A stretch of DNA of 64,000 nucleotides from positions 186,001-250,000 of the forward strand of contig CAKOGP040001958.1 of NCBI GenBank assembly GCA_933822405.4, written 5' to 3'. Position 1 is the stretch's first letter, and each line of letters begins with the position of its first letter. Below are positions 20,470 to 30,979 of this stretch, piece after piece. A program made the position numbers and the translations under genes. This DNA is from Cylindrotheca closterium (Eukaryota > Bacillariophyta > Bacillariophyceae > Bacillariales > Bacillariaceae). The notes under the pieces were generated by a model. That model did not search any database. It was not told where the DNA came from and was given only the letters and a program-made list of their open reading frames with translations.

Positions 20470-21759
20470 CTAAGCAGCAGGGGTCAACTTTTCATCTCGA
20501 GACATGATATCTCGCACATATTTACGAAGAATCATTGATACCTTCATCTCAGGATCCGTGTAGGGGTTGGTCTGGCCCAGTGCAAGCTCACTGGATGCGT
20601 GATTGACATCACGATGTTCAGCTTCATCAGCACGGACAGCGTACATCAAATCCAGTACTGTTCCCTTTTCTCCAAGTTCCCAGTACCCAAGGGCAATGGC
20701 TGGTGCGATTTCGGTTTTCCAGTCAGCAAGTTCACTGCCCTCTGGAGCAGTCTCAATGGCATGAATGATCTTGGTGTAAGTCGAGCATGCTTCTTCCTCA
20801 ACGTATCCCACAAATCGGTGGCAAAACTTGGGTGAAATCGCGTAGGACGCCAAGAAGGCGCTCCCAAAGCCAAATTGTGAAATAACAACAGCTCCACGCA
20901 TGAAAAAGCCTGGGTTCTTCATCTTGATGAAAGACAACAAGTGCATGCGTTCGTTGTTTGCTTCCTCTAGGAACAGGTGAAGAAGACCTCCATCTCGTTC
21001 CATTCTTCTAAGACTTTTGAAGTGTCTCACGATGGCAGCAACGAAACCGGGCACAGCCGCGATGGTCTCGAGGAAGATAACCCGATGTAGGACCTTGTCT
21101 TTGGTGATGGCTTCGTTATTCCATCCTGTCGCCATGTCAAATCCGCCTCGGACGGCCTTGACAGCGTTGTATGCAATCTTGTCTCTTGTATTCTCTGGAG
21201 GCAAGTGTGTTAGTTCAATGTTAAGCTCTTCCTCAGTGTACTTGGCATGAGTCTTTCGGTAGATGTATTCTGCGCTGCAGTTTCCATTCAAAATTGGGTG
21301 ATCAAGCTTTCTCTTGGCAGCAATATTGTCCAGAAGTTCAATGAACTCCTCAAACCTTAGACTTCCTCCAGCTCGGCCGGCATAAAATAGTTCTCTAGCT
21401 TGTAAGATCTCATCATGACTGATGGCAGAGTCGTGCTTCTTCAACAATTCAGAAAGTTCGTCAGCGTCAAGTCGACCATCTTCATTTGTGTCAACTTGGC
21501 TGAGTTCCTTCTGAATTTTTGCGACAGCATCAGCATCAAGCTTGTTGAGAGTCCTTGTCACAGTACCCGGCACGTGGGTGGAGAATGCTCGGACGGTTGG
21601 AAGTGTGTAGGCAGGAGAATGACTCTCATCTCTTTTGATCATTCTTGAGACAGCATCATTGGTCCAGGTTCCAGTGGTTGGGGAGCCAAGGATACCCCGA
21701 TGGAGTAGGGCAGGTGCTGCTGCCTTCTTGGTCAATACTTGCAACTTTGTTGTGAACAT
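20470..21759 (-). CDS. AOX: Alternative oxidase with N-terminal EF-hand (paralog 1)
   Basis: Mitochondrial ubiquinol oxidase of 429 aa from ATG 21759, the first ATG of the frame; the frame extends upstream only from a TTG. Order: basic, Ser-rich mitochondrial presequence (1-~65); an EF-hand with a complete 12-residue calcium loop DTNEDGRLDADE near residue 90; a degenerate second hand (FYAGRAGGSLRFEEF); then the AOX four-helix diiron domain. The iron-ligand motifs are all present: LETIAAVPG, LEEANNERMH, VEEEACSTYT and RADEAEHRDVNH. It passes electrons from ubiquinol straight to oxygen, bypassing complexes III and IV. Plant and fungal enzymes have no EF-hand, so calcium control of electron bypass is a reasonable inference. 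It is a tandem neighbour of paralog 2 (22359-23654). Confidence 0.93.
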   Translation of the reverse strand: MFTTKLQVLTKKAAAPALLHRGILGSPTTGTWTNDAVSRMIKRDESHSPAYTLPTVRAFSTHVPGTVTRTLNKLDADAVAKIQKELSQVDTNEDGRLDADELSELLKKHDSAISHDEILQARELFYAGRAGGSLRFEEFIELLDNIAAKRKLDHPILNGNCSAEYIYRKTHAKYTEEELNIELTHLPPENTRDKIAYNAVKAVRGGFDMATGWNNEAITKDKVLHRVIFLETIAAVPGFVAAIVRHFKSLRRMERDGGLLHLFLEEANNERMHLLSFIKMKNPGFFMRGAVVISQFGFGSAFLASYAISPKFCHRFVGYVEEEACSTYTKIIHAIETAPEGSELADWKTEIAPAIALGYWELGEKGTVLDLMYAVRADEAEHRDVNHASSELALGQTNPYTDPEMKVSMILRKYVRDIMSRDEKLTPAA

Positions 21760-22358
21760 ATTAGTATGTATTTGTGTATTCCTCTTGTTTGTCGGAAGTT
21801 TGTGAAAATGCCGTTGGATGTGTTTCGTCAAACGTCGAGATTTTATGGGACGAATTCACGACGACTGACTCACCTGTGTTGGCAGATCTTGTCCGGCCAA
21901 ACAGGCCATTCGCGGGTACCCCCGCCAACAACCATTTTTGTGTAGATTCTACGGCGAAAGATAGAACGTGCCAAACCTGACCCAAGCCGCGTGTCGTCAA
22001 TATTCGCATTTGTTTCGCCGACGCTATTTTTCTTGGCTTGGACACATATATTAGATCCTCAACAATTTTTCATTTGGAACAGTTTGGAACAACGAAAAGG
22101 TACCACAAAAGTTGCCAATTTCTGCAGAAAGCGGGTTTTCCCGTTTCTTTGCAGATCAGAAATTGCGCTGTATTCGGCAGAATTCACGGCATTTTCAATT
22201 GTGGTGACGAGAGGATCTTCGGCAAAATGCCTACCAAGAAACTACATATCTGAAAGTGCAAGGATAATGCAGAAACGACAACGCAGGTCTCAAAGATGAA
22301 TATCTTCCCCAGTCTATCTCCTTAATATTTACATATGTCATTCTAATGCCCAAGGCAT
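21760..22358. other. Spacer between alternative oxidase paralogs 1 and 2
   Basis: Holds the 5' flank of paralog 1 and the 3' flank of paralog 2. No other gene is seen. Confidence 0.5.
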
Positions 22359-23654
22359 TTATGCTGGGCTCAACTGCTGATCCCGTGACATGATGTCCCT
22401 CACGTACTTTCGCAAGAGAATTGACACCTTCATCTCGGGGTCATTATAGGGATTGGTTTGCCCCAGTGCAAGCTCACTGGTAGCGTGGTTGACATTACGA
22501 TGCTCCGCTTCATCTGCTCGAATAGCATACATCAGATCTAGGACGGTTCCATTCTCGCCGAGTTCCCAATATCCAAGAGCGATAGCAGGTGCCAATTCCG
22601 TTCGCCAGCTTGCAAGTTCGCTGTCTTCGGGTGCTGTCTCAATGGCATCGATAATCTTGGTGTAGGTCGAACAAGCTTCTTCCTCCACGTATCCAACGAA
22701 ACGATGGCAGAATTTGGGTGACATCATGTAGGTACCCAAAAAGGCGGTGCCGAATCCAAATTGAGACACGACGACGGATCCGCGGAAAAGCGTTCCAGGA
22801 TTCTTCATTTTGATGAAGGACAACAAGTGCATTCGCTCATTGTTGGCCTCTTCCAAAAATAGATGAAGAAGACCACCATCCTTCTCCATTCTTCGGAGAC
22901 TCTTGAAGTGTCTTGTAATGGCAGCAATGAAACCGGGGACTGCAGCGATTGTCTCCAAGAATATTACACGGTACATGACCATGTCTTTGGTCATTGCCTT
23001 ATGATTCCAGCCTGTTATCGTGTCGAAAAACGCACGAACTCCTTTGACTGCATTCAAGGCCATGCGGTCTCTCATGTTTTCCGGTGGTGTATGCGTTAGC
23101 TCGATTGCGAGCTCCTCATTGGTGTAGGCATGTGATTTGCGGTAGATGTACTCGGAACTGAAGTTTCCATTGAGAATTGGATGATCGTTCTGAGGTTTGG
23201 TGGTGACCTTTTCAAGAATGTCAATGAAATCGTCGAATTTCAAGCCTCCGCCAGCTTGACCAGCGTAGAACATATCTCGTGCCTCCAAGATTTCTGCATC
23301 TTTGAAAGCGGAGTTGTGTTTCTTGAAGAGAGCCATTAGTTCATCAGCATCAAGGTGTCCATCCTCATTAGTATCGACTTGCTTCAGTTCTTCTTTGATC
23401 TTGTTTACAACTGATGGATCAAGCTTGCCAACAGTGTTCGTAGCTGCTGTGCTGAAAGATCTCACACCAGCCGAGTTGGGCAAGGCCAGTTCAGTGGGAA
23501 TAGAGTAGTTAGTAGTCGCTGGGGCCGTGGAGATAGTCAGGCTCGCATTGTTCCATAATCCGCTGACAAGAGGTTGAACTTGGCCACGGTGGACGGCAGT
23601 GGACTGCGCTGCTTTTCTTGCAAATGTTTGGAAGGCTAGCTTGGTCGTTAACAT
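22359..23654 (-). CDS. AOX: Alternative oxidase with N-terminal EF-hand (paralog 2)
   Basis: A single-exon protein of 431 aa from ATG 23654. The layout is the same as in paralog 1: a mitochondrial presequence, the EF-hand loop DTNEDGHLDADE with all coordinating positions kept, a weak second hand (FYAGQAGGGLKFDDF), and the AOX domain with LETIAAVPG, LEEANNERMH, VEEEACSTYT and RADEAEHRNVNH. The last motif has Asn where the other two copies have Asp next to the His ligand region. The catalytic Glu and His residues are intact, so it should be active. It lies on the same strand as paralog 1 and is divergent from the FRAG1/DRAM-like gene at 24389. Confidence 0.93.
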   Translation of the reverse strand: MLTTKLAFQTFARKAAQSTAVHRGQVQPLVSGLWNNASLTISTAPATTNYSIPTELALPNSAGVRSFSTAATNTVGKLDPSVVNKIKEELKQVDTNEDGHLDADELMALFKKHNSAFKDAEILEARDMFYAGQAGGGLKFDDFIDILEKVTTKPQNDHPILNGNFSSEYIYRKSHAYTNEELAIELTHTPPENMRDRMALNAVKGVRAFFDTITGWNHKAMTKDMVMYRVIFLETIAAVPGFIAAITRHFKSLRRMEKDGGLLHLFLEEANNERMHLLSFIKMKNPGTLFRGSVVVSQFGFGTAFLGTYMMSPKFCHRFVGYVEEEACSTYTKIIDAIETAPEDSELASWRTELAPAIALGYWELGENGTVLDLMYAIRADEAEHRNVNHATSELALGQTNPYNDPEMKVSILLRKYVRDIMSRDQQLSPA

Positions 23655-24388
23655 GTTAGTTTGCTTGGTTTAGTTGTGTAACGTTTTGAGAGGAAATCAA
23701 ATTTATGGTCGAAAAGTTGAGTTGATTTTGTGACGGCGGAGAAACTGAGGTTCGGATTCGTTGACAATTCTGCGAAATAAGGGCCGTTTGGACTTCACTG
23801 GTGGAAACTGGTGGATGCTAGTCATTTGACAAGTTCGTATTTGGGACACAAATCCGCACCCTGATAGGAGCAGACTACTCTGGTGAGGTATGCAAACACA
23901 AAATGGGCAGCACGTTCCATTTCAGTTGCGTGGTCAATCGTGATCACGAATGATATTGCTGGGCAGCATAGCCAGCCGCCGCCGTTCTTCGAAGAAGATC
24001 CTTCTTCATATTCGTTTTCTGGGAATGAGTCGATGAGTAATAGTGTGCTGAGCCATAATGTTTGCATCGCCCTATTGGGTTTCCTAAAAAGTTGCTTTCC
24101 TCCAAGTAGAAGTTGCTCAAACAGTACATGTAGGGTACCAGGTACAGTACCTTTTCCAAACCTGCTTTAATTGTTACACGTGGTACACGTGTACCGGGGC
24201 TCATTGTTACGAGACGATGGACAGACGAGAGGAGAAGGTTTCGACATCTGGAGGATGGAGAATGAATGAAGAACGAAGAAAATACAGCAAAACATCAACT
24301 ATACCGGTAGACACATTAATTCTGTCAGAACCATCAACCAAACTGCAGCTTTTTTTAGTGCCAAAGGGAACGGGGAGTCATTACAAGA
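23655..24388. other. Divergent intergenic region of paralog 2 and the FRAG1-like gene
   Basis: No gene is seen. GTACC/GGTACA-rich short palindromes lie at 24130-24200 and a perfect TACCGGTA at 24302-24309. Confidence 0.5.
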
Positions 24389-25195
24389 ATGTCAACAGCA
24401 AATGAAGCAAGAACAACGAAGTCACCAAGTATGACGAATAGCCTTTTCGCACTCTTGCCTTTGGGCATTTTTTTTGTCGCTTTGATTACCATTATTGCCG
24501 CCTACATCGCTGCTTTTGGAAATGGCGATATGGATTTCCTGAATGGCAGAATCAAGACTCCGCCAATATCCATGTTGATGTATAGGGGGGCTGGAAAACG
24601 GATAGGACAGGTTGGCTTTTCGGTGGTATCCATGCTCGGTTTTACCTGTCTTCCACAGTTCTTTCGAGGGGTAGAACGAATTGTCGGTGATCGAGAAACG
24701 CACAAGTGGACACTTGGGTTTTTGAGGATATCTATTTCTATTGCTTTTGCTAACTTGGCAATAGTTGGATTACTCCCGTTGCAAGCAGATTTGCATCTAG
24801 CAATGAAAAAGGAGGTTCCAATATCATGGCAAAGCATCATACACCAAGGAGCCGCTGGAATATTCTTTCTGACTGGCATTATGCACATGGGTAGCTGGAT
24901 TTATTTTGTGACCAGAAGCTGTTCCGACAGGTTGCCATTTCATCACAAGAATTCACCAAAGTCGTTCCGCTTTAAGTTGATCTGCTTTGTCCTTTGTTTC
25001 CTCCCTTTACCGGCGGCTATGTTATTGCATCCAATCTCACCGCTGCGGAAGAAACTGTCATTATCCAAAGCTGATTCCGGTGGTATTACCCAATATGCCT
25101 TGGTGGCATGTGTATCATCCTTCTTTGCGTCATACTCTTGCGAATTGTGGATGATGACGCACCCAAAGAACCCTCCTATGAAAGAGAAAATATAG
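24389..25195 (+). CDS. FRAG1/DRAM/Sfk1-family multi-pass membrane protein
   Basis: A single-exon protein of 268 aa with about six hydrophobic helices. The first helix (ALLPLGIFFVALITII) is followed by a loop with PPISMLMYRGAGKRIGQVGF, matching the P-x-I-S first-loop pattern of the FRAG1/DRAM/TMEM150/Sfk1 group. Later segments include HQGAAGIFFLTGIMHMGSW, also typical. Known members include PGAP2 (GPI-anchor remodelling in the Golgi), DRAM (lysosomal autophagy regulator) and Sfk1 (plasma-membrane lipid asymmetry); the sequence does not decide among these. It sits between divergent alternative oxidase genes, and nothing suggests a functional link. Confidence 0.6.
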   Translation: MSTANEARTTKSPSMTNSLFALLPLGIFFVALITIIAAYIAAFGNGDMDFLNGRIKTPPISMLMYRGAGKRIGQVGFSVVSMLGFTCLPQFFRGVERIVGDRETHKWTLGFLRISISIAFANLAIVGLLPLQADLHLAMKKEVPISWQSIIHQGAAGIFFLTGIMHMGSWIYFVTRSCSDRLPFHHKNSPKSFRFKLICFVLCFLPLPAAMLLHPISPLRKKLSLSKADSGGITQYALVACVSSFFASYSCELWMMTHPKNPPMKEKI

Positions 25196-25717
25196 TGCAG
25201 TTGTGTAAATTATGTAGCAGTCGTGATGATAGAAAGTTTCACATCTTGCTTGTTGCCATAGAATTGAGATTGCAAGTTTGAATTGCTGCTTCCTTGCAGA
25301 TACCATCAGTTGTGAGTGTTGCGTTATTTCAATTTCGATAGCTCGGCCAAATCGACTTCTCCGAATTCAATGGGGGAACATGAAGAGAGGAGACAGATTT
25401 CGGGGTTGCTCTTGCTTCACTCATATTGAATATGTAGTATTGTACCGCACTGTACAGTATTGTACCAATAGTATCGTACTGCCGGTCCAGCAGTACAGGT
25501 TTTTTAAATAAATGTTCGGATTTCGAAACGGATCCGCAGCGACCACGTCGGCAGAAATCATAGCCGGGGTTCGCATTCAATTTCTTGAGACAAAAAAACA
25601 GCCTTTAGCCGAAGCTGTTTTACCGAGTGCAATCTTCTCTCTTCACAACATCTGTCGAAAGATTCGTCGTCTCACAATTGAATTCTCAGCAGAACTGAAA
25701 CGATCTCACGACCCAAA
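25196..25717. other. 5' flank of alternative oxidase paralog 3
   Basis: No gene is seen. A small cluster of alternating TACTGTAC/GTACC-type short palindromes lies at 25435-25500. Confidence 0.5.
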
Positions 25718-27034
25718 ATGTTTGCTGCCAAAGAAGCTCTCCAAGCCTTCACTAAGAATGCAAGGACCGCATCGCCAATGTATCGCGCTGCGCTGAGACC
25801 TGCCGCACGAGGAGCATTGAGTACGAATGCTACTTCTCAGGTTCCATCGTCAGTGGTCAACTGGAATTCCGAGCCATGCCCTAACACTTTTTCCACACAA
25901 TTTGTCAGAGGTTTCGCGACCGCTGCTCCAATGGGCACTGTCAGTCGACCATTGGAAAAGCTCGACATGGCAACAGTTGGCAAGATCCAAGCGGAACTAG
26001 GTCAAGTCGACACAAATGAAGATGGTCGATTGGATGCCGACGAATTGAGTGAACTCCTCAAGAAGCACCATTCGGAATTCACCAATGAAGAGATCATGGA
26101 GGCAAGAGACATGTTCTACGCTGGCAGAGCTGGAGGTAGCATCAGCTTTGCAGACTTTATCGAAGTTCTCGACAAAATTGCTGCCGAGAACAAGCTTGAT
26201 CACCCAATTCTAAATGGCAGTTGCAGTGCCGAATACATCTACCGCAAGAACCATCACTACACCAATGAAGAGCTTCAAATTGAGCTCACTCATGTTCCAC
26301 CACAAAATATGAGAGACAAGCTCGCGTACAATGCCGTCAAGGCCGTCCGAGGCGGTTTTGACATGGCGACAGGGTGGCAGTCCAAAGGAATCACCAAGGA
26401 TATGGTTATGCAACGAGTTATTTTCCTAGAGACAATCGCTGCTGTCCCTGGATTCGTTGCGGCCATTGTGAGACACTTCAAGAGTCTTCGCAGAATGGAA
26501 CGTGACGGTGGTCTTCTTCAGTTGTTCCTCGAGGAAGCCAACAACGAGCGCATGCACTTGTTGTCATTCATCAAGATGAAAAATCCAGGAAAATTGTTCC
26601 GAGGAGCTGTCATTGTTTCTCAGTTTGGATTTGGTACTGCCTTTTTGACGTCCTACGCGATCTCTCCCAAGTTTTGTCATCGCTTTGTTGGATACGTCGA
26701 GGAGGAAGCCTGCTCGACCTACACCAAAATTATTGATGCCATTGAGAAAGCCCCAGAGGGTAGCGAGCTTGCTGAATGGAGAACCGAAAAGGCGCCTTCT
26801 ATTGCCGTTGGATACTGGGAGCTTGGAGAGCATGGAACCGTTTTGGATCTCATGTATGCTGTCCGTGCGGATGAAGCCGAGCACCGCGATGTCAACCATG
26901 TTGCCACGGAGCTCAAATTGGGACAAACCAATCCCTACAATGATCCAGAGATGAAGCTATCAATCGCTCTTCGCAAGTATGTGCAGGATGTCATGTCTCG
27001 GGACGATGACACCAAGGTTACAGCAACTGCTTGA
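25718..27034 (+). CDS. AOX: Alternative oxidase with N-terminal EF-hand (paralog 3)
   Basis: A single-exon protein of 438 aa from ATG 25718 in the favourable context CAAAATG. Presequence about 1-85; EF-hand loop DTNEDGRLDADE near residue 97; degenerate second hand (FYAGRAGGSISFADF); AOX domain with LETIAAVPG, LEEANNERMH, VEEEACSTYT and RADEAEHRDVNH. It is closer to paralog 1 than to paralog 2 in the EF-hand and in the linker (LDHPILNG, CSAEYIYRK). It faces the opposite way from the other two, so an inversion or an inverted duplication has taken place. All ligands are present and it should be active in the inner mitochondrial membrane. Confidence 0.93.
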   Translation: MFAAKEALQAFTKNARTASPMYRAALRPAARGALSTNATSQVPSSVVNWNSEPCPNTFSTQFVRGFATAAPMGTVSRPLEKLDMATVGKIQAELGQVDTNEDGRLDADELSELLKKHHSEFTNEEIMEARDMFYAGRAGGSISFADFIEVLDKIAAENKLDHPILNGSCSAEYIYRKNHHYTNEELQIELTHVPPQNMRDKLAYNAVKAVRGGFDMATGWQSKGITKDMVMQRVIFLETIAAVPGFVAAIVRHFKSLRRMERDGGLLQLFLEEANNERMHLLSFIKMKNPGKLFRGAVIVSQFGFGTAFLTSYAISPKFCHRFVGYVEEEACSTYTKIIDAIEKAPEGSELAEWRTEKAPSIAVGYWELGEHGTVLDLMYAVRADEAEHRDVNHVATELKLGQTNPYNDPEMKLSIALRKYVQDVMSRDDDTKVTATA

Positions 27035-27388
27035 GGATGAGCAGAAGACACTAGCCACGGAGCAATCCACCACCATTTGGGTCAATCTGATTGATTGATT
27101 GATTGATTGATTGATTCAACAGGAGTTATTGTTGTGCAGTTCCGCTGGAGAAACGAATATAGATATACTGTAATACACATTAGAAATCTTCATTAATGAA
27201 TGAATCTTCTGGGCGGCCCAACCTGCATAGATACCGGTAGGACAGTATGCGAGCAGGTCACAGGATAATTCACTTTTTTTTAAACTTGCTCCGTTTCGCC
27301 ATTTATCAAAGACGACCACAGCAAATAATAATTGAAACGATTGAAACGTGAGACAAATAACCAACATCAACAGCCTGCGTGGAATGAA
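27035..27388. other. Spacer with a (TGAT)n microsatellite
   Basis: Seven TGAT units at about 27088-27116 lie in the 3' flank of paralog 3, with a perfect TACCGGTA palindrome at 27232-27239. No gene is seen. Confidence 0.7.
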
Positions 27389-28003
27389 ATGGTGGGTGCT
27401 GGTTTTGTTCTCTGCACTATTGCCGTAGGCCTCTTCTCTGCCGCCTTTACCTTTTGGTGGACACGTTGGATATTCGAGGAAAACCCTGAAATCCCATCCG
27501 AACGGCGGACCTTCCACTCCATCGTGGTTTTTGCCTTGCTGACATCGTCATGGTTCGTTTCCTTTGGCATCACACAAGAGGACATTGGAAATCTTCCAGC
27601 TGCTGAGGGGAGGGGAACGATAACGAATCTGACGATTGTCACCTACGCTGTGATCTGCACAGTCATCTCATTATCGCTCTTTCTTTGGGATTGCTTCTGT
27701 CGAGGACAGAACTACCGCGGACAGCCACCACACTTAGTTCCCGCATTCTACGCTGCCGTTGCAATGGGGTCGTCATGCTGCCTTGTAGTGCCAGGTTTGA
27801 CTCTGCTTTCTATCTATTCAAAAGAAAGTGGCGAAGCCTTGAGCTATCCGCATCAACAATACATTGAATCTCTTTCTACCAAGGGTACCATTGCGACTTG
27901 CGTTGGATTTGCTGTTGACATCGGGATATTGATGATTTACATGAAGAACAAATATATTTCTCCAAACAATCCTCATAATGAAAATGTTGTCCCAGCGAAC
28001 TGA
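27389..28003 (+). CDS. Hypothetical four-helix membrane protein
   Basis: A protein of 204 aa from the first ATG (27389; the frame upstream has only a TTG). Four hydrophobic segments are visible: residues ~2-24, ~48-62, ~82-100 and ~120-145, with a possible fifth near 170-185. The polar tail ends NENVVPAN. I recognise no family. A degenerate partial relative lies 1.3 kb downstream (28700-28915), so the gene has been duplicated locally. Function unknown. Confidence 0.6.
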   Translation: MVGAGFVLCTIAVGLFSAAFTFWWTRWIFEENPEIPSERRTFHSIVVFALLTSSWFVSFGITQEDIGNLPAAEGRGTITNLTIVTYAVICTVISLSLFLWDCFCRGQNYRGQPPHLVPAFYAAVAMGSSCCLVVPGLTLLSIYSKESGEALSYPHQQYIESLSTKGTIATCVGFAVDIGILMIYMKNKYISPNNPHNENVVPAN

Positions 28004-28689
28004 ATGCAATACGTGTGGCCGGAAAAATGGTTCACGCGAGTTGAGTTGTTTGGTACATTGCACGCCGGTGGCTGCAGCCAGCATACCAGGTGATGAGTGA
28101 AGACAGACAGTACGGTAGCCGGTGTATCACCACAGCTGTAGCGCAAGTTTAAGCTACTGGTACAAACAGAACACATGGGAGTGAATATCGAACCAATTCG
28201 GTTTCTCGATATAGATTAGCTGTTGGCTGGCCGTTGCAATAAGCTGCCACACGAAGAAGCTAGTCGTATTGCCATGTAAGCAGTAAAGGACTTCAGTCAT
28301 AGGCAGTAGCGGTTTTGGGGAAGGAGCGGTTGTTGTATCACTAGGAGTCGATGGAGAGTCAATGCCTGGACTTGCCTGCTGTCTCCCACCTATGATCGGC
28401 GTAGAGGTTCTTGGAACAATCAAACGAGGAGATCCAAATACAATACTACGATAGGCTGTAAGCTAGATCATAATACATTGTACGATATTATCAACGGGCA
28501 TCGTGAACGGGTACAGAAGGCATGAAGCCTGCCTTCGTACGAATGCCACGTATTGGAATCCATGTGATTGCACTCTAATAGCTGTGGTATTTTATTGTAC
28601 GTTGATTGACAAGAGAGAAGAAAGCCATCAGCGGTCTAGCCTTGTGAAAAATGGCGCCTTTCGACTTTGGCATATATAATTCTGAGAAC
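28004..28689. other. Intergenic spacer
   Basis: No gene, RNA or repeat is recognised. Confidence 0.5.
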
Positions 28690-28699
28690 CCGGATATTC

Positions 28700-28915
28700 A
28701 GTGCACAAGTTTCAAAGTGAGACGGCTTGTTTCACTTTCTGTGCGATCGCGGCGGGGCTCGTGTCCATCCCCTTCACCGTTTGGTAGGTACTATGGAAAA
28801 TTCGCTTGACCAGGCATGCAGGAAACCCATGAAATGATCCAGCCTGCCATCAATCCCATCGTTTTATTTGTTTTCATGTCATCGTCGTGGTTCGTCTATT
28901 TTGCTATTCAGGTGA
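28700..28915 (+). pseudogene. Broken partial copy of the four-helix membrane protein
   Basis: Two short stretches, in different frames, resemble the intact gene at 27389-28003. Near 28728-28782 one frame reads FTFCAIAAGLVSIPFTVW and then a stop, against FVLCTIAVGLFSAAFTFWW in the intact gene. Near 28845-28910 another frame reads NPIVLFVFMSSSWFVYFAI against SIVVFALLTSSWFVSFGI. The matching order and spacing argue for a decayed tandem copy. An intron beginning at GTAGGT is the alternative to a frameshift, but no start or downstream part is seen. Confidence 0.6.
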
Positions 28916-29386
28916 AATGTAGTTGGTGAAGGAAGGCAACGCGATAGCCGACGCACCCATGGTCGTAGCACATGTTCAAGCTCGTGTGGCCCATTACCAT
29001 ACATTACGAGTACTCTCTTTATTTCAAGTGAGACTACTGAAGTCCCCTTTTTCCGGCGGCCGAGCAAGAGTGGGCCGAGCGCGCGCGACGGTTGGAATGA
29101 ATGTAACGGATGTTTCACATATTATGAAGTGCTCGAACCAGAACAGAAGAGGTACTCCTCGTATCTTGTTGACAACCACATCACCTGAAGTAGGAACCGT
29201 GGCGCCCTTGAAATCAAAACAAGTTTCCAGAATAAAAACACAGATCGTTTGACTTCTGATCTTGACAATCAAAATTCCTGAACAATAGGAGAGATTGGTG
29301 CACTCAAGGAATTTCACGACCACGACACTCACCATCGCATCCAACGAACAACGCTGCCGGAAGCATTATCAGACGAGCAAAGAGAA
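28916..29386. other. Intergenic spacer
   Basis: No gene is supported between the broken membrane-protein copy and the next open frame. Confidence 0.4.
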
Positions 29387-29833
29387 ATGGACGACCTCAG
29401 CAATGCTCATCGCGGAGGCCGACGAAAACAAGGCCTATTGGCTGAAGAAGAGACTCCCTACATGCCACTGTGGCAAACCATCATGAGATACACGTTGGAA
29501 GTGCTCGGTATTATATTTCTGTCTACTTGGGCAGCGACAAGGCAACGCAATTCTGCCTTTTTCTGGATAATCGTTGTTGGAATCCTGTTTTGTTGGAGAA
29601 TTTTCAGCGTTCGTGACGATCCTGCTACAATGGAACAGCCTTGTGTGCAAGTCCCTGGAATTGTCCGTATTTTGCTGGAACTCAGTGTGCATACGTTTGC
29701 ATTCATTTGCTTCTGGGATTTGCTGGATTCGAACTTTGGTCTTCCAACCGAGATCTCCTACATCTACGCTGTGGCTGTTGCAATCTATTATTGTGTAACG
29801 TATGAACGTGTCATGTGGGTGTTGAAACAGTGA
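29387..29833 (+). CDS. Small membrane protein, DUF2568/YrdB-like
   Basis: A protein of 148 aa from ATG 29387. After a polar ~30-residue N-terminus come four hydrophobic segments (about 34-48, 56-70, 92-107 and 118-135). The last part (VAIYYCVTYERVMWVL) and the overall four-helix size resemble the bacterial DUF2568 (YrdB) family, where a Y-x-R-x-x-W-L pattern closes the protein. The match is from memory and weak. Function is unknown. It lies on the same strand as the membrane protein at 27389. Confidence 0.5.
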   Translation: MDDLSNAHRGGRRKQGLLAEEETPYMPLWQTIMRYTLEVLGIIFLSTWAATRQRNSAFFWIIVVGILFCWRIFSVRDDPATMEQPCVQVPGIVRILLELSVHTFAFICFWDLLDSNFGLPTEISYIYAVAVAIYYCVTYERVMWVLKQ

Positions 29834-30979
29834 AGACATCACGCCCGCCAACCCGTTTAGAAACAAAAATGAACCTGAACAATGTTGCGATTATGATGAT
29901 GCTTTGGTAACCAAGAACATTCTTGTAAGAAGATTATTTGAACCGATTCTTGTGATGTCTATCAAACTGATGTTTGGAAGCCTTCAAAGCGGTATTTGAT
30001 ATCCCAGATGATATTCGATGACATTTTAAAAATTGTGTATACAAATAATGTATGATTTATGTAACAGTTTGAAATGTCTCTTATGTCTTTCAGCAACGTC
30101 CGAGATAGTACTCAAAGGCTTAACTAATATCGCAAACTAGCATGGTGCAACCTGAGCTAATGCGTCAATTTTGAATTAAGTCCTGCAACGAGTAGTCATC
30201 AATCCCTCTTGCTTTGAAGCAGTCAAATGCGTCGTACCAATCCACCAGCGTCATCCAGGTATATACGGGACAGCTATTCTATATCTCGTAAGCCAAATCG
30301 TCGTGTAAGTAAATTTCACAAGAGGGACAGTACTGTAGTACCGGTATATCTTAGAGCAAGACAAATGCCGCAGGGTTTCATAGCCGGAACAGCACGAGCC
30401 ATCTCCTCTGGAGAAAACTTCAACGTTGAGCTTCAGCGATGCTTCAATGAAAGAAAACTTGGGATTGGGCAACTTCGGTGATAGTCGGCATGCCTAAGGT
30501 GGAAGAAAAATATGGTGAGTGCCCGGCAATGAAAACATTGAATTTCAAGAACTGCAGTCAATTGCTCAGATATGCCTGAATAAATTGATTCACTCAAGGA
30601 AAGGGTGACTTTCTCAGATGTCTCTATCTACATTTGGTGAAGGTAATTATCCTCACTGCAACTGGGTACTGCAAGATTGAGTTCACCGATGGGAACTTAC
30701 CACGTGCTATCACATATCATCATTGGAGATTGATTTGGTGATTTGGCTTAAAGTCTACGGAAATGATTTTCAACCCTAACCCCAACCCTCCATCAGCACC
30801 AAACAAAGGTTGCACCACCACACAGAAACATCATCTAGGACTGGTCCGGCATTGTACAAAGCAATGTCGTGAGAACATATTCATAGAATGATGAGTGAGT
30901 GGTGACGGCTTGCACAAAAATTACCAGGGCAGGTTGAACGCAAGACGCGCGAACGATTCAGCCGACCCAAGATCTTGCA
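29834..30979. other. Intergenic spacer with telomere-like and TACCGGTA motifs
   Basis: No gene I can support. It contains a perfect TACCGGTA at 30339-30346 and a short telomere-like stretch (AACCCTAACCCCAACCCT) at 30772-30789. Confidence 0.5.

Noticed and set aside
30227..30481. Open frame of 84 codons, Arg/Ser-rich
   Set aside because: Short, no domain; composition consistent with chance.
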